In this document: piece by piece, positions 46,167 to 54,667 of the stretch
Position numbering within the stretch: position 1 is the first letter of the stretch
Layout of the letters: every line of letters starts with the position of its first letter
Assembly: GCA_031281585.1 (NCBI GenBank)
Contig: JAITFE010000100.1
Location: forward strand, 1 to 64,000
Origin: Bifidobacteriaceae bacterium
GTDB taxonomy: Bacteria; Actinomycetota; Actinomycetes; Actinomycetales; WQXJ01
Reading direction: 5' to 3'
DNA: 64,000 nucleotides
Program-made: the position numbers and the translations under genes
Notes under the pieces: model-generated
Told to the model about the DNA's origin: nothing
What the model saw: only the letters and a program-made list of their open reading frames with translations
The model's database searches: none

Positions 46167-47860
46167 AACGGCGGCGGTGGGTTTGGTGGCTGTACGGCGT
46201 GCTGGCCTTGGCGCCGGCGCTGGTCGTGGGGCTGACGACGGCGGAGACCGACTACCCGTTCGGGCCTCACGAGGCGACTTACCACGTGACGGTGGATTCG
46301 CGCCTGAGCGTGGACTTGGGGCCGCTCGGCGCGGCTGTCATGCCCAGTCCCCTGGGATTTGTGGGCGCGCGGGTGGTGGTGGGGCCAATTCCGGCGGATC
46401 TGGCCACCAGTTCGATCCCCTCGGTGGCCACCCTGGCGGGTGACCTGACCGAATACGGCCAGGCCTACTTGGGGATTGACCAGACGCTGCGGCAGGCGGT
46501 CATCGGCCTGCTCCGGGACGGCCTGATGCGGGCGGGGATCCTTTGGGCGGGCGCCATGATAGCGTCGGTGCTGGTCAGGCTGGCTTTGGGGCGGGCGCGG
46601 CGGACCCAGCTGAGGATGTGGGCGGGCCGCCACAAGCGCGCGACACTTGGCGCGGTGGCCGGGGTGATGGTCGCGGGCCTTTGCCTGGGCGGCGGGGTGG
46701 TGGCGGCGGCCCAGCCGCGAAACGAGCCGCCGGGGGAGCCTCTGCTCAAGGGAACGCCGCTGGAGGGCGCGTATCTGACCGGCCGGTTGGGGCAGGTGAT
46801 CAGCCAGTACGGGGCGGCGGCGGTCAAGGCGTATGAGGACAACGTTGCGTTCTACGACAAGGCGGCCGCGAACGTGGAGGCCGCGTTCGCCGACCAGGCG
46901 CTGGCGGCGACCGGGCGGGTCGAGGCGACCGGAAGCGCCGCGCCGAGCCCCGAATCCGCTTCGCCCGCAGAAGACGCCGAGGGCGCCGAGGGCGCCTCCG
47001 CCTCGCCGGGGAGCGCGTCGCCTGAGCCTTCGCCAACGCCGCCGTGGCTGCGCGGCAAGGGCCCCTATGGGACGCTGCGCCCGGTGTTGTTCTTCTCCGA
47101 CCTGCATTGCAATGTGGGGATGGCGCGGGTTCTGGGGGCGGCGGCGCGAGGGCTCGGGACGCAGGTCGTGTTGGACGGCGGCGACACCACCATGGACGGC
47201 ACGGCGGTGGAGCGCTACTGCATTGACCAGATCGCGGCGGCTCTGCCGCCGGAGGCGACCTGGGTGAGCGTGTTGGGCAACCATGACACCCTTGAGACCG
47301 CCAAACAGGAGAAGGCGGCCGGAGCCACGGTCCTGGAGGGCCAGGTCGTCACGGTGGCCGGGCTGAGAATCTTGGGGGATGCCGACCCGACCCATACCGA
47401 GGTGGCGGCGGGAACCTCACTGCGCGGCGAGGAGGACTTGACGGACGTGGCCGCGCGCCTGGCGGACGTGGCCTGCGCGGACAAGCCCGTCGACCTGCTG
47501 CTTGTCCACCGGCCGGTGATGGCGATGGCGGCCTTGGAGAGGGGCTGCGTGCCCGCCGCCGTGACCGGGCACATGCACTCCCGCGCCAATCCGAGGGTGG
47601 TGGGACGCGGAGTCTTCTACACCCAGGCCTCGACCGGGCGCGACAACGCGGAGACCACCAACCTGGGCCCGCTCGGCTCGCCGGCGGAGATGACCATCTT
47701 GCTGTTCGACGCCGAGGGCCACCTTGCGGCCTGGCAGCTCCTGACGGTCAAACCGGACGCCTCGGCCAAGCTGTCGGGGATCAAAGCGTGGCCGGAACTG
47801 CCCAAACCGGTGCCGGCCGGTCCGGAGGACACCGGCGGGGCGCCGCCTGGGGCGCGTTAG
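46163..47860 (+). CDS. Membrane-anchored calcineurin-like metallophosphoesterase
   Basis: The protein has 565 residues. The N-terminus has membrane helices at about 5-25 and two more around 110-185. A Ser/Glu/Ala/Pro spacer leads to the phosphoesterase domain (~300-530): FFSDLH, VVLDGGDTTMDG, VLGNHDTLE, VHRP and GHMHSRANP supply the di-metal ligands. It probably acts outside the membrane on a phosphate ester; the substrate is unknown. ATGA overlap with gluQ. Its stop overlaps the convergent dps stop by 4 bp. Confidence 0.8.
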   Translation: MKRRRWVWWLYGVLALAPALVVGLTTAETDYPFGPHEATYHVTVDSRLSVDLGPLGAAVMPSPLGFVGARVVVGPIPADLATSSIPSVATLAGDLTEYGQAYLGIDQTLRQAVIGLLRDGLMRAGILWAGAMIASVLVRLALGRARRTQLRMWAGRHKRATLGAVAGVMVAGLCLGGGVVAAAQPRNEPPGEPLLKGTPLEGAYLTGRLGQVISQYGAAAVKAYEDNVAFYDKAAANVEAAFADQALAATGRVEATGSAAPSPESASPAEDAEGAEGASASPGSASPEPSPTPPWLRGKGPYGTLRPVLFFSDLHCNVGMARVLGAAARGLGTQVVLDGGDTTMDGTAVERYCIDQIAAALPPEATWVSVLGNHDTLETAKQEKAAGATVLEGQVVTVAGLRILGDADPTHTEVAAGTSLRGEEDLTDVAARLADVACADKPVDLLLVHRPVMAMAALERGCVPAAVTGHMHSRANPRVVGRGVFYTQASTGRDNAETTNLGPLGSPAEMTILLFDAEGHLAAWQLLTVKPDASAKLSGIKAWPELPKPVPAGPEDTGGAPPGAR

Positions 47861-48297
47861 CCCTCGATCTGGGAGCGGAGCATCCAGGCGGCCTTGTCGA
47901 GTCCGCCCACAATCCCGATCAGGAGATCCTGCGACGGCAGGTCCTCGTCGAGTTCCGGCAGGTCGGTCTCAATGCGCCGCGCCGTGTCGTAGACGCGGGC
48001 GGAGAACTCCTCGACCACCACCGGGGCGTTGATCGGGCCGGGCTCCACGGTGGGGACCTTTGAGGTGGCCGCCACCGTGGCGGCGCGGCCGTCCGGGCTG
48101 CCGCCAATCGCGGCCAGGCGCTCGGCCACGTCGTCCGAGTTGATCCGCACCTGGTCGATCACCTCGTCGAGTTCCAGGTGGACGGAGCGGAAGTTGGTTC
48201 CGCGAACGTTCCAGTGGGCTTGTTTGGCCAGCAACGACAGGTCGATCAGGTCGACCAAGGCGGCTTGCAGAATCTGGTTGGCGCGGGCAGCGGGCAT
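47857..48297 (-). CDS. dps: Dps-family ferritin-like DNA-protection protein
   Basis: The protein has 146 residues. The Dps fold is clear: LLAKQAHWNVRGTNFRSVHL followed by ELDEVID contains the ferroxidase His, His and Asp residues, and DVAERLAAIGGSPDGRAATV and WMLRSQIEG complete the bundle. Dps dodecamers oxidise iron with peroxide, store it and may bind DNA. There is no long basic N-terminus, so DNA binding could be weak. GAGGAGG before ATG fixes the start. Related peroxide defence genes (catalase, furA) are encoded ~10 kb away. Confidence 0.92.
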   Translation of the reverse strand: MPAARANQILQAALVDLIDLSLLAKQAHWNVRGTNFRSVHLELDEVIDQVRINSDDVAERLAAIGGSPDGRAATVAATSKVPTVEPGPINAPVVVEEFSARVYDTARRIETDLPELDEDLPSQDLLIGIVGGLDKAAWMLRSQIEG

Positions 48298-48372
48298 CGG
48301 TTCCTCCTCGGGGAGACAAAAACGGTCAAAATGCCGAATCCACCATAGCCTTCCCCCGTGTCGGCTGGCTTG

Positions 48373-48378
48373 TAACCT
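48373..48378 (+). promoter_or_regulatory. -10-like box, leaderless leuS start
   Basis: TAACCT, 6 nt, then GTG at 48385. No Shine-Dalgarno sequence is present. Confidence 0.5.
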
Positions 48379-48384
48379 AGAGCG

Positions 48385-51288
48385 GTGTCTGAATCCAATG
48401 TGCCCCCAGCCGAGATCCCGCAGTTCCGTTACACCGCCGCTTTGGCCGAGCAAATCGAGACCAAGTGGCAGGACGAATGGGAGCGGCGGGGCGTCTTCTG
48501 GGCGGCGAACCCGGCCGGGCCTTTGACCGACGGCGAAGGGCGCCACGCGGACCCGGCGGCGGCCAAGTTCTTCGTCATGGACATGTTCCCGTACCCGTCC
48601 GGCAAGGGTCTGCATGTGGGCCATCCGCTGGGGTACATCGCGACGGACGTGGTGGGACGCTACCGGCGGATGCAGGGCGACAACGTGCTGCACGCCCTGG
48701 GCTATGACGCCTTCGGCCTGCCCGCCGAACAGTATGCGCTGCAGACCGGCCAGCATCCGGGGGTCACCACCGAGGCGAACATCAAGACCATGCGGGCGCA
48801 GTTGCGCCGGCTGGGCCTGGCCCACGACTCGCGCCGCTCCTTCGCCACCACGGACGAGGCCTACGTGCGCTGGACCCAATGGATCTTCCTGCGGCTTTTC
48901 AACTCCTGGTATGACCCGGGCGCGCCGCGGCGGGACGGCGGCACGGGGGCAGCGCGGCCCATCGCGGAACTGGAGGAGGCCTTCGCCTCCGGCCGCAAGG
49001 CCGTCCCGGGCGGGGGGGACTGGAACGCTTTGGACGCCTCCGGGCGCCGCCGCGTGTTGAACGAGTTCCGGCTCGCCTACATCACGGACGCGCCCGTCAA
49101 CTGGGCGCCGGGCCTCGGCACCGTGCTGGCGAACGAGGAGGTGACCGCGGACGGCCGTTCCGAGAGGGGCAACTTCCCGGTCTTCACCAAGTCGCTCCGG
49201 CAGTGGAACATGCGGATCACCGCCTACGCGGAGCGTTTGGCGGCCGACTTGGACTCGGTCGACTGGCCGGACAAGGTCGTCGCGATGCAGCGGAACTGGA
49301 TCGGCCGTTCGACGGGCGCCACGGTCGAGTTCAAAGTGGCGCCGGGCGCCGCGGGGGCCGCCGATGCCGTCATCAGCGTTTTCACCACCCGCCCGGACAC
49401 GCTGTTCGGCGCCACGTTCATGGTCGTCTCGCCCGAGTATCCGCTGTTGCGTTCCGGCCTGCCGGAGGCGTGGCCGGAGGGTACCAAGCCCGTTTGGACG
49501 GGCGGGCACGCCACCCCGGCCGCCGCCGTCGCGGCCTACGCGGAGGCGGCAGCCAAAAAGACCGCCGCCGAACGGGTCGTGGACGGCCGCGACAAGACCG
49601 GCGTCTTCACCGGCCTGTTCGCCGTCAACCCGGTCAACGACCAGGCCGTCCCCGTGTTCACGGCGGACTATGTGTTGATGGGTTACGGCACGGGGGCCAT
49701 CATGGCGGTCCCGGCCGAGGACGAGCGGGACTGGGAGTTCGCCGAGGCGTTCGACCTGCCCTACGTGCGCACCATCCAGCCGCCGGAGGGCTGGGACGGG
49801 GGCGCGTGGACCGGGGCGGGGCCCACTATCAACTCCGCCAATGCGACCATCTCGTTGAACGGGCTGGGCTTGGAGGAGGCGAAGGACGGCATCGTGCGCT
49901 GGCTGGCCGAAAGGGGCCTGGGGAGCGCGACGGTGACGTACCGGCTGCGGGACTGGCTGTTCTCGCGGCAGCGTTACTGGGGCGAGCCGTTCCCCATTGT
50001 CTACGGGGAGGACGACCAGCCGGTCGCGCTGCCGGACGGGATGCTGCCGGTCGAACTGCCGGAGGTGCCGGACTACCGGCCCAGGACCTTCGACCCGGAA
50101 GACGCCGATTCCGAGCCGGAAACCCCGCTGGCGCGCAACGCCGACTGGGTCAACGTGACGCTGGACCTGGGGGAGGGGCCCAAACGCTACCGGCGGGACA
50201 CGAACACCATGCCGAACTGGGCGGGATCCTGCTGGTACTACCTGCGTTACCTGGACCCGGCGGAGGCGGACCGGGTGGTGGACCCGGTCGAGGAGGACTA
50301 CTGGATGGCGCCCCGCCGGGCGGGCGACCACGCGGGCGGGCTGGACCTGTACGTGGGGGGCGTGGAGCACGCGGTGTTGCACCTGCTCTACGCGCGCTTC
50401 TGGCACAAGGCGCTGTACGACTTGGGCTTCGTGTCCGGGACCGAGCCGTTCCACCGGCTGTTCAACCAGGGCTACATCCAGGCCCACGCCTACACGGACG
50501 CGCGCGGCCAGTACGTGCCGGCCGACGAGGTGGTGGAGGACCCGCCGGGGGTTTTCACCCACGCGCCTACCGGGGAGCGGGTCGCGCAGGAGTACGGCAA
50601 GATGGGCAAGTCGCTGAAGAACATCGTCACGCCGGACGACATGTACGCGACGTATGGCGCGGACACGTTCCGGCTGTACGAGATGTCGATGGGGCCGCTG
50701 GACGTGTCGCGGCCCTGGGACACCCGCGCGGTGGTCGGCTCGCAGCGGTTCCTGCAGCGGCTTTGGCGGAACGTGGTCGACGAGGAGACGGGCGAGGTCC
50801 GGGTCGGGGACGACGCGCCGGACGAGGCGACCTTGAAGGTGATGCACCGGGCGGTCGCGGAGGTCCGGGGCGAAATGGACGCGATGCGCTTCAACACGGC
50901 GATCGCGCGGATGATCGTGCTCAACAACCACCTGACGGCGCTGGCGGGGCCGCCTCCCCGGCTGGCGGTGGAGACGCTGGTCAAGCTGTTGGCCCCGGTA
51001 GCGCCGCACATCGCGGAGGAGCTGTGGGAGCGTCTGGGGCACGGGCGGTCGCTGGCGCGCGAGCCGTACCCGGAGGCCGACCCGGCCTACCTGGTGGAGG
51101 ACACCGTCACGGCGGTGGTCCAAATCCAGGGCAAGGTGCGGGCGCGGTTGGAGGTGTCCCCGTCGATCTCGGCCGCAGACTTGGAGGCGGCCGCGCTGGC
51201 CGACCCGGCGGTCCAGGCCGCCCTGGGCGGCAAACCCGTCCGCCGCGTGGTCACCCGCCCCCCCAAACTGGTCAACCTTGTGGTCTAG
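48385..51288 (+). CDS. leuS: Leucyl-tRNA synthetase
   Basis: LeuS charges tRNA(Leu) with leucine and edits mischarged products. The protein has 967 residues. It has the HIGH element in FPYPSGKGLHVGHPLGY, the CP1 editing domain (FTTRPDTLFGATFMV), RDWLFSRQRYWGEPFP and KMSKS as GKMGKSLKN, then the anticodon-binding domain and C-terminal extension ending in a basic Arg/Pro-rich segment. A Pro/Asp-rich insert near residues 540-590 and a Gly/Ala-rich insert near 180-215 (ARPIAELEEAFASGRKA) are extra loops. All active-site motifs are intact. Confidence 0.98.
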   Translation: MSESNVPPAEIPQFRYTAALAEQIETKWQDEWERRGVFWAANPAGPLTDGEGRHADPAAAKFFVMDMFPYPSGKGLHVGHPLGYIATDVVGRYRRMQGDNVLHALGYDAFGLPAEQYALQTGQHPGVTTEANIKTMRAQLRRLGLAHDSRRSFATTDEAYVRWTQWIFLRLFNSWYDPGAPRRDGGTGAARPIAELEEAFASGRKAVPGGGDWNALDASGRRRVLNEFRLAYITDAPVNWAPGLGTVLANEEVTADGRSERGNFPVFTKSLRQWNMRITAYAERLAADLDSVDWPDKVVAMQRNWIGRSTGATVEFKVAPGAAGAADAVISVFTTRPDTLFGATFMVVSPEYPLLRSGLPEAWPEGTKPVWTGGHATPAAAVAAYAEAAAKKTAAERVVDGRDKTGVFTGLFAVNPVNDQAVPVFTADYVLMGYGTGAIMAVPAEDERDWEFAEAFDLPYVRTIQPPEGWDGGAWTGAGPTINSANATISLNGLGLEEAKDGIVRWLAERGLGSATVTYRLRDWLFSRQRYWGEPFPIVYGEDDQPVALPDGMLPVELPEVPDYRPRTFDPEDADSEPETPLARNADWVNVTLDLGEGPKRYRRDTNTMPNWAGSCWYYLRYLDPAEADRVVDPVEEDYWMAPRRAGDHAGGLDLYVGGVEHAVLHLLYARFWHKALYDLGFVSGTEPFHRLFNQGYIQAHAYTDARGQYVPADEVVEDPPGVFTHAPTGERVAQEYGKMGKSLKNIVTPDDMYATYGADTFRLYEMSMGPLDVSRPWDTRAVVGSQRFLQRLWRNVVDEETGEVRVGDDAPDEATLKVMHRAVAEVRGEMDAMRFNTAIARMIVLNNHLTALAGPPPRLAVETLVKLLAPVAPHIAEELWERLGHGRSLAREPYPEADPAYLVEDTVTAVVQIQGKVRARLEVSPSISAADLEAAALADPAVQAALGGKPVRRVVTRPPKLVNLVV

Positions 51289-51313
51289 GCGGCCTGGGAG
51301 CTCTATCCGCGCG

Positions 51314-51322
51314 TTGTCCACA
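51314..51322. promoter_or_regulatory. Single DnaA-box-like sequence
   Basis: TTGTCCACA matches the DnaA box preferred in high-GC Actinobacteria (Streptomyces). It is isolated in the leuS-comEA gap, so not an origin. It lies ~60 bp before comEA and could be a DnaA regulatory site. Confidence 0.35.
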
Positions 51323-51363
51323 GGGCGCGGGGTTTCTGGGGCGGGCGGTCGGCGGGGGCCGCC

Positions 51364-51369
51364 TAGCGT
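51364..51369 (+). promoter_or_regulatory. -10-like box of comEA-comEC
   Basis: TAGCGT, 6 nt, then ATG at 51376. No Shine-Dalgarno sequence. Confidence 0.45.
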
Positions 51370-51375
51370 TGGCCT

Positions 51376-52182
51376 ATGCCCGATCCCGGTGGGGAGCCGC
51401 TCGGTTCGTCCGATGACGTGCTATCGAGGTTGCGTTTGAGGGCTCAGCTTGCGGCGGCCGAAGCCAGGGAGCGGCCGGGCAGCGCTCACGCCCGGCCGCG
51501 TTTGCGGCTGGCGCCGAGTCGTTGGGCGGCCGTGGGCGTGGCGGCCGTCGGGGTTGTCGCGGGGGCCGCGCTGCTGGTGCCGTCGTTGCTGGCCGCGGCT
51601 GGAAACGAGGCCGACCCGGCCGCCGTCGGCGCGGAGTCCGCGCCGGTCGCCTGGAGCGAGCAGGCAACCGCTCCGGCGAGTCCACCCGGTGAGGAGGCTG
51701 AGCCTCCCGCCAAGCTTGTGGTCCACGTGGCCGGGGCCGTCGCGAATCCCGGGGTTTACGAGTTGAAGGCGGGCGACCGGGTGGTGGACGCCCTTGAGGC
51801 GGCTGGCGGGGCGACCGACAAGGCGGATCTGGCGGCCTTGAACCTAGCCGCGTGGGTGGGCGACGGGGAACGGATCTACGTCCCGCGACCAGGAGAGACG
51901 CCGCCGCCCGTGGTCGGTCCGGCTGGCGGCGGGCAGGGCGGGGGCGGGAGCGCCGGGGCCGGCGGAAGCGGACAGGAGGCGACCGGCGGCGGCCGGGTGA
52001 ACGTCAACCAGGCCGGCGCGGAGGCCCTGACGGCGCTTCCCGGCATTGGCCCGGTGTTGGCCCAAAGGATCGTGGACTTCCGCTCCGCCAACGGGCCGTT
52101 TGGCGAGCTCAGCGATCTGGCGGAGGTCACAGGCATAGGGCCGAAGATCCTGGCCGGCCTGGCGGACTCGGTCGCCTTTTGA
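51376..52182 (+). CDS. comEA: ComEA-family competence DNA-binding protein
   Basis: The protein has 268 residues. A short cytosolic part and one membrane helix (~55-78) are followed by a Ser/Glu/Pro spacer, a SLBB-like domain (KLVVHVAGAVANPGVYELKA) and two helix-hairpin-helix motifs at the C-terminus (VNVNQAGAEALTALPGIGP and EVTGIGPKILAGL) that bind double-stranded DNA. In competent bacteria ComEA binds incoming DNA outside the membrane and hands it to ComEC. Its stop shares a base with the comEC start (TGATG). The rest of the uptake machine is not in this window, so competence is only suggested. Confidence 0.9.
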   Translation: MPDPGGEPLGSSDDVLSRLRLRAQLAAAEARERPGSAHARPRLRLAPSRWAAVGVAAVGVVAGAALLVPSLLAAAGNEADPAAVGAESAPVAWSEQATAPASPPGEEAEPPAKLVVHVAGAVANPGVYELKAGDRVVDALEAAGGATDKADLAALNLAAWVGDGERIYVPRPGETPPPVVGPAGGGQGGGGSAGAGGSGQEATGGGRVNVNQAGAEALTALPGIGPVLAQRIVDFRSANGPFGELSDLAEVTGIGPKILAGLADSVAF

Positions 52183-54509
52183 TGAACCGGACCACAGACC
52201 TGCGGTTGGCTTTGCCCGTCGCGTGCGCCTGGGCCGCCGCGGCGGTCGCCCTGGGCTGGCCGCGCCCGGTCGCCGCCGGGGTCGGATTGGCGGCGTTGGC
52301 CGGGGGAGGGGCCGTCCTGGGACTGCGCGCTGGCGGGAACCGGCGACGAGCCGACGTCCGCGCCTTCGCCGGTCTGGCTCTGGCGGTGGCGGGCGTGGTT
52401 GTCGGGGCGGTGGGCGTGCAGGGGATGGCGTGGGACCAGACCGGGTTGGGGCAAGCGGCCCAGGCTGGCGGCCGGGTCGAACTGGTGCTGCGGATGGACC
52501 AACCGGCCAAAGTCCGCGACTCGCCCTGGGGCGGAGCCCAGACGGTGACGGCCATGGGAGCCGCTTGGGTTGCCGGGGCGGAAGACGGCCCCGGCGTGCC
52601 CGCCGTGGCCTACTTCGAGGGCGAGGCGCCGCCGGCCGGTTCCGTCTTGACGTTTCGCGCGCGCCTGGCCACCGGGGAGCTGGCCGACCCGCAGCGGGTC
52701 GTGGCGCATGCGATTGGACCTGTGACGGCGCGCCGACCCGGCGGGTGGCGGGGCGTTGTGTACGGCTTGCGGGCAGGCTTGACCGGACGGGCCAATCCGC
52801 TGCTGGAAGGGATCGCGCTGGGGGACACCGGGCGGATTGGCCAGGGCCTGGACGCCGATTTGAAGACGACCTCTTTGACCCACATCACCGCCGTCTCCGG
52901 CGCGCATGTCGCCATTGTGCTGGGGGCCGTCTTGGGTCTGGCGGCCCTTGTGGGCTGCCCCAGCTGGGTCAAGGCCGGCCTGGGCGCCGCCACGCTGATC
53001 GGCTTCGCCGCGTTGATCGGCCCCGGCCCGTCGGTCTGGCGGGCGGTGGCGATGGGACTGGCAGCCCTGGCCGGGGTCGCCTTCGGCAAGACCCGCCTGG
53101 CTTTGGGAGCTCTGGCGGCGGCGGTCTTGCTGGTGCTGTTGGCGGATCCGTGGCTCGCCCGCTCCTACGGCCTGGTGCTGTCGGCTCTGGCCACCGCCGG
53201 TTTGATCGTGCTGGCGCCGCCGTTGGCGTTGGCCGCCACCCGCCGGTGGCCGCGGCTTCCCCACGCGCTGGTGGAGGCCGCCGCGCTGACGGCATCGGCG
53301 CAGCTCTTGTGCGCGCCCGTGATCGCCATCTTTGCGGGGCAGATTTCGCTGAGCGCGCTGCCGGCGAACCTGCTGGCGGCTCCGGCGGTCCCGGTGGCCA
53401 CAATCGGCGCGATGGCTTCGTTGCTGGCCGGGCCGTGGTGGGCGGCCGGAGCCAACGTGGCGGCGGCGGTGGGCAACCTCGCGTCGACCTATATCGCGGC
53501 GGTCGCGCGTTGGGTGGCCACCTGGCCGCTGGCCGCCATCGCGTGGCCGGCGGGGTTCGGGGGCTTCGCGCTGGCGGCGGCCGCGACGGCGGCGCTGGCG
53601 GCGGTCTGGTGGTGGCTTCGCCGCCGGGGCCGCCGCTGGCGGATGGTCGCGGCGGGCTTGGCCGTGGCGGCGGCGATCGTGGCGGGTCCGGCGCGCGGGA
53701 CTTTGATCAAGGCGATTGGGCGCGGTCCTCCCGCCGAATGGGTGGCGGCGGTCTGCGATGTGGGGCAGGGCACAGCGGTGGCGGTGCGCAGCGGCCCCGA
53801 AGCGGCCGTCCTGATCGACGCGGGCCCGGAACGCGGCGGCGTTGACAAGTGCCTTGAGCGGTTGGGCGTCAAGCGCTTGGACGTGGTTGTGCTGACGCAT
53901 TTTCACGCCGACCATGTGGGCGGGCTGGAGGAGGCGCTGGCGGGCCGCACGGTCGGAGACCTGGTCTATGGGACGCCGTGCGGCCTGGACCCGACGCGCA
54001 GCCTCGCGCTGGCGGAGCGGGCGGGCGCCACCGCGCGCCGGGTGGAGGAGGGCCAGCCGCTGTCCGGCCAAGCCGGATCGGCTGCGCTGGTGGTCTATCC
54101 GTCGTCCCTGGCGGGGCTCTGCCCTGACGCCGCGCAGGGCGGCGAGGACTCGGCCGCCAACGACGCTGGCCTGGCGGTGTTGGCGCGAGTGGACAGCGTT
54201 ACCGTGTGGGCGCTGGGGGACCTGGAAGGCGCGGGCCAGACCGCCCTGTTGCGCAGCCTGGGCCGGACGGCCGTTCCCGGCGCCGGAGGCCTGGTGGTGG
54301 TTGCCCACCACGGTTCGGCGGACCAATCGGAGGCCTTGGCAACCGCTCTCGCGCCGAAGGTAGCTGTCATGAGCGCCGGCCTCGACAATCCGTACGGTCA
54401 CCCGAACCCGAAGGCCCTGGACCTCTACGGCCGGATAGGCGAGGTCAGGAGGACCGACCGCGACGGCACGGTGGTGGTGACGGCGGCCGACCTGGCGCCA
54501 CCGGCATAG
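52182..54509 (+). CDS. comEC: ComEC/Rec2-family DNA-uptake channel
   Basis: The protein has 775 residues. It has an N-terminal membrane region, an OB-like part, the Competence domain with many helices (HITAVSGAHVAIVLGAVLG; GPGPSVWRAVAMG) and a C-terminal metallo-beta-lactamase domain (ICDVGQG-type DVGQGTAV, VLTHFHADHVGG, VVVAHHGSAD). The channel brings single-stranded DNA across the membrane, and the C-terminal domain may be the nuclease that degrades the other strand. The zinc-binding HxHxDH motif is intact (HFHADH). In many bacteria holA follows. Here a 22-bp repeat array and then a glycogen gene follow instead. Confidence 0.93.
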   Translation: MNRTTDLRLALPVACAWAAAAVALGWPRPVAAGVGLAALAGGGAVLGLRAGGNRRRADVRAFAGLALAVAGVVVGAVGVQGMAWDQTGLGQAAQAGGRVELVLRMDQPAKVRDSPWGGAQTVTAMGAAWVAGAEDGPGVPAVAYFEGEAPPAGSVLTFRARLATGELADPQRVVAHAIGPVTARRPGGWRGVVYGLRAGLTGRANPLLEGIALGDTGRIGQGLDADLKTTSLTHITAVSGAHVAIVLGAVLGLAALVGCPSWVKAGLGAATLIGFAALIGPGPSVWRAVAMGLAALAGVAFGKTRLALGALAAAVLLVLLADPWLARSYGLVLSALATAGLIVLAPPLALAATRRWPRLPHALVEAAALTASAQLLCAPVIAIFAGQISLSALPANLLAAPAVPVATIGAMASLLAGPWWAAGANVAAAVGNLASTYIAAVARWVATWPLAAIAWPAGFGGFALAAAATAALAAVWWWLRRRGRRWRMVAAGLAVAAAIVAGPARGTLIKAIGRGPPAEWVAAVCDVGQGTAVAVRSGPEAAVLIDAGPERGGVDKCLERLGVKRLDVVVLTHFHADHVGGLEEALAGRTVGDLVYGTPCGLDPTRSLALAERAGATARRVEEGQPLSGQAGSAALVVYPSSLAGLCPDAAQGGEDSAANDAGLAVLARVDSVTVWALGDLEGAGQTALLRSLGRTAVPGAGGLVVVAHHGSADQSEALATALAPKVAVMSAGLDNPYGHPNPKALDLYGRIGEVRRTDRDGTVVVTAADLAPPA

Positions 54510-54575
54510 CCCGCCCGGCGAGAGAGCATCGCCCGCCCGGCGAAACGGCATCGTCGGCCTGAGCGGACGGCATCG
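54510..54575. repeat. 22-bp tandem repeats after comEC
   Basis: The units are 54510-54531, 54532-54553 and a more diverged 54554-54575. Units 1 and 2 begin CCCGCCCGGCGA and all three end GCATCG, 22 bp apart. They fill much of the comEC-glgM gap and contain two copies of the over-represented CGGCATCG word. Confidence 0.6.
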
Positions 54576-54655
54576 GAAGGCGGGTCGGGCCTTGCGGTGC
54601 GCCCAAATCGGCGCCGTCCGGGCGTGGGGCGCCGGGCGGGGACGGTCCTGGCCAT

Positions 54656-54661
54656 TAGCCT
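54656..54661 (+). promoter_or_regulatory. -10-like box, leaderless glgM start
   Basis: TAGCCT, 6 nt, then ATG at 54668. No Shine-Dalgarno sequence. Confidence 0.45.
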
Positions 54662-54667
54662 GGACGC

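Noticed and set aside
47857-51321. 1154-codon open frame on the minus strand through leuS
   Set aside because: It is antisense to leuS, whose full motif set is present. Only its last part (47857-48297) is a real gene, dps, with its own ATG and ribosome site.
51314-51322. Replication origin
   Set aside because: One DnaA box only, without AT-rich DNA, dnaA or dnaN.
51876-54551. 891-codon minus-strand frame
   Set aside because: Antisense to comEC and comEA with an Arg/Gln/His-rich low-complexity product.
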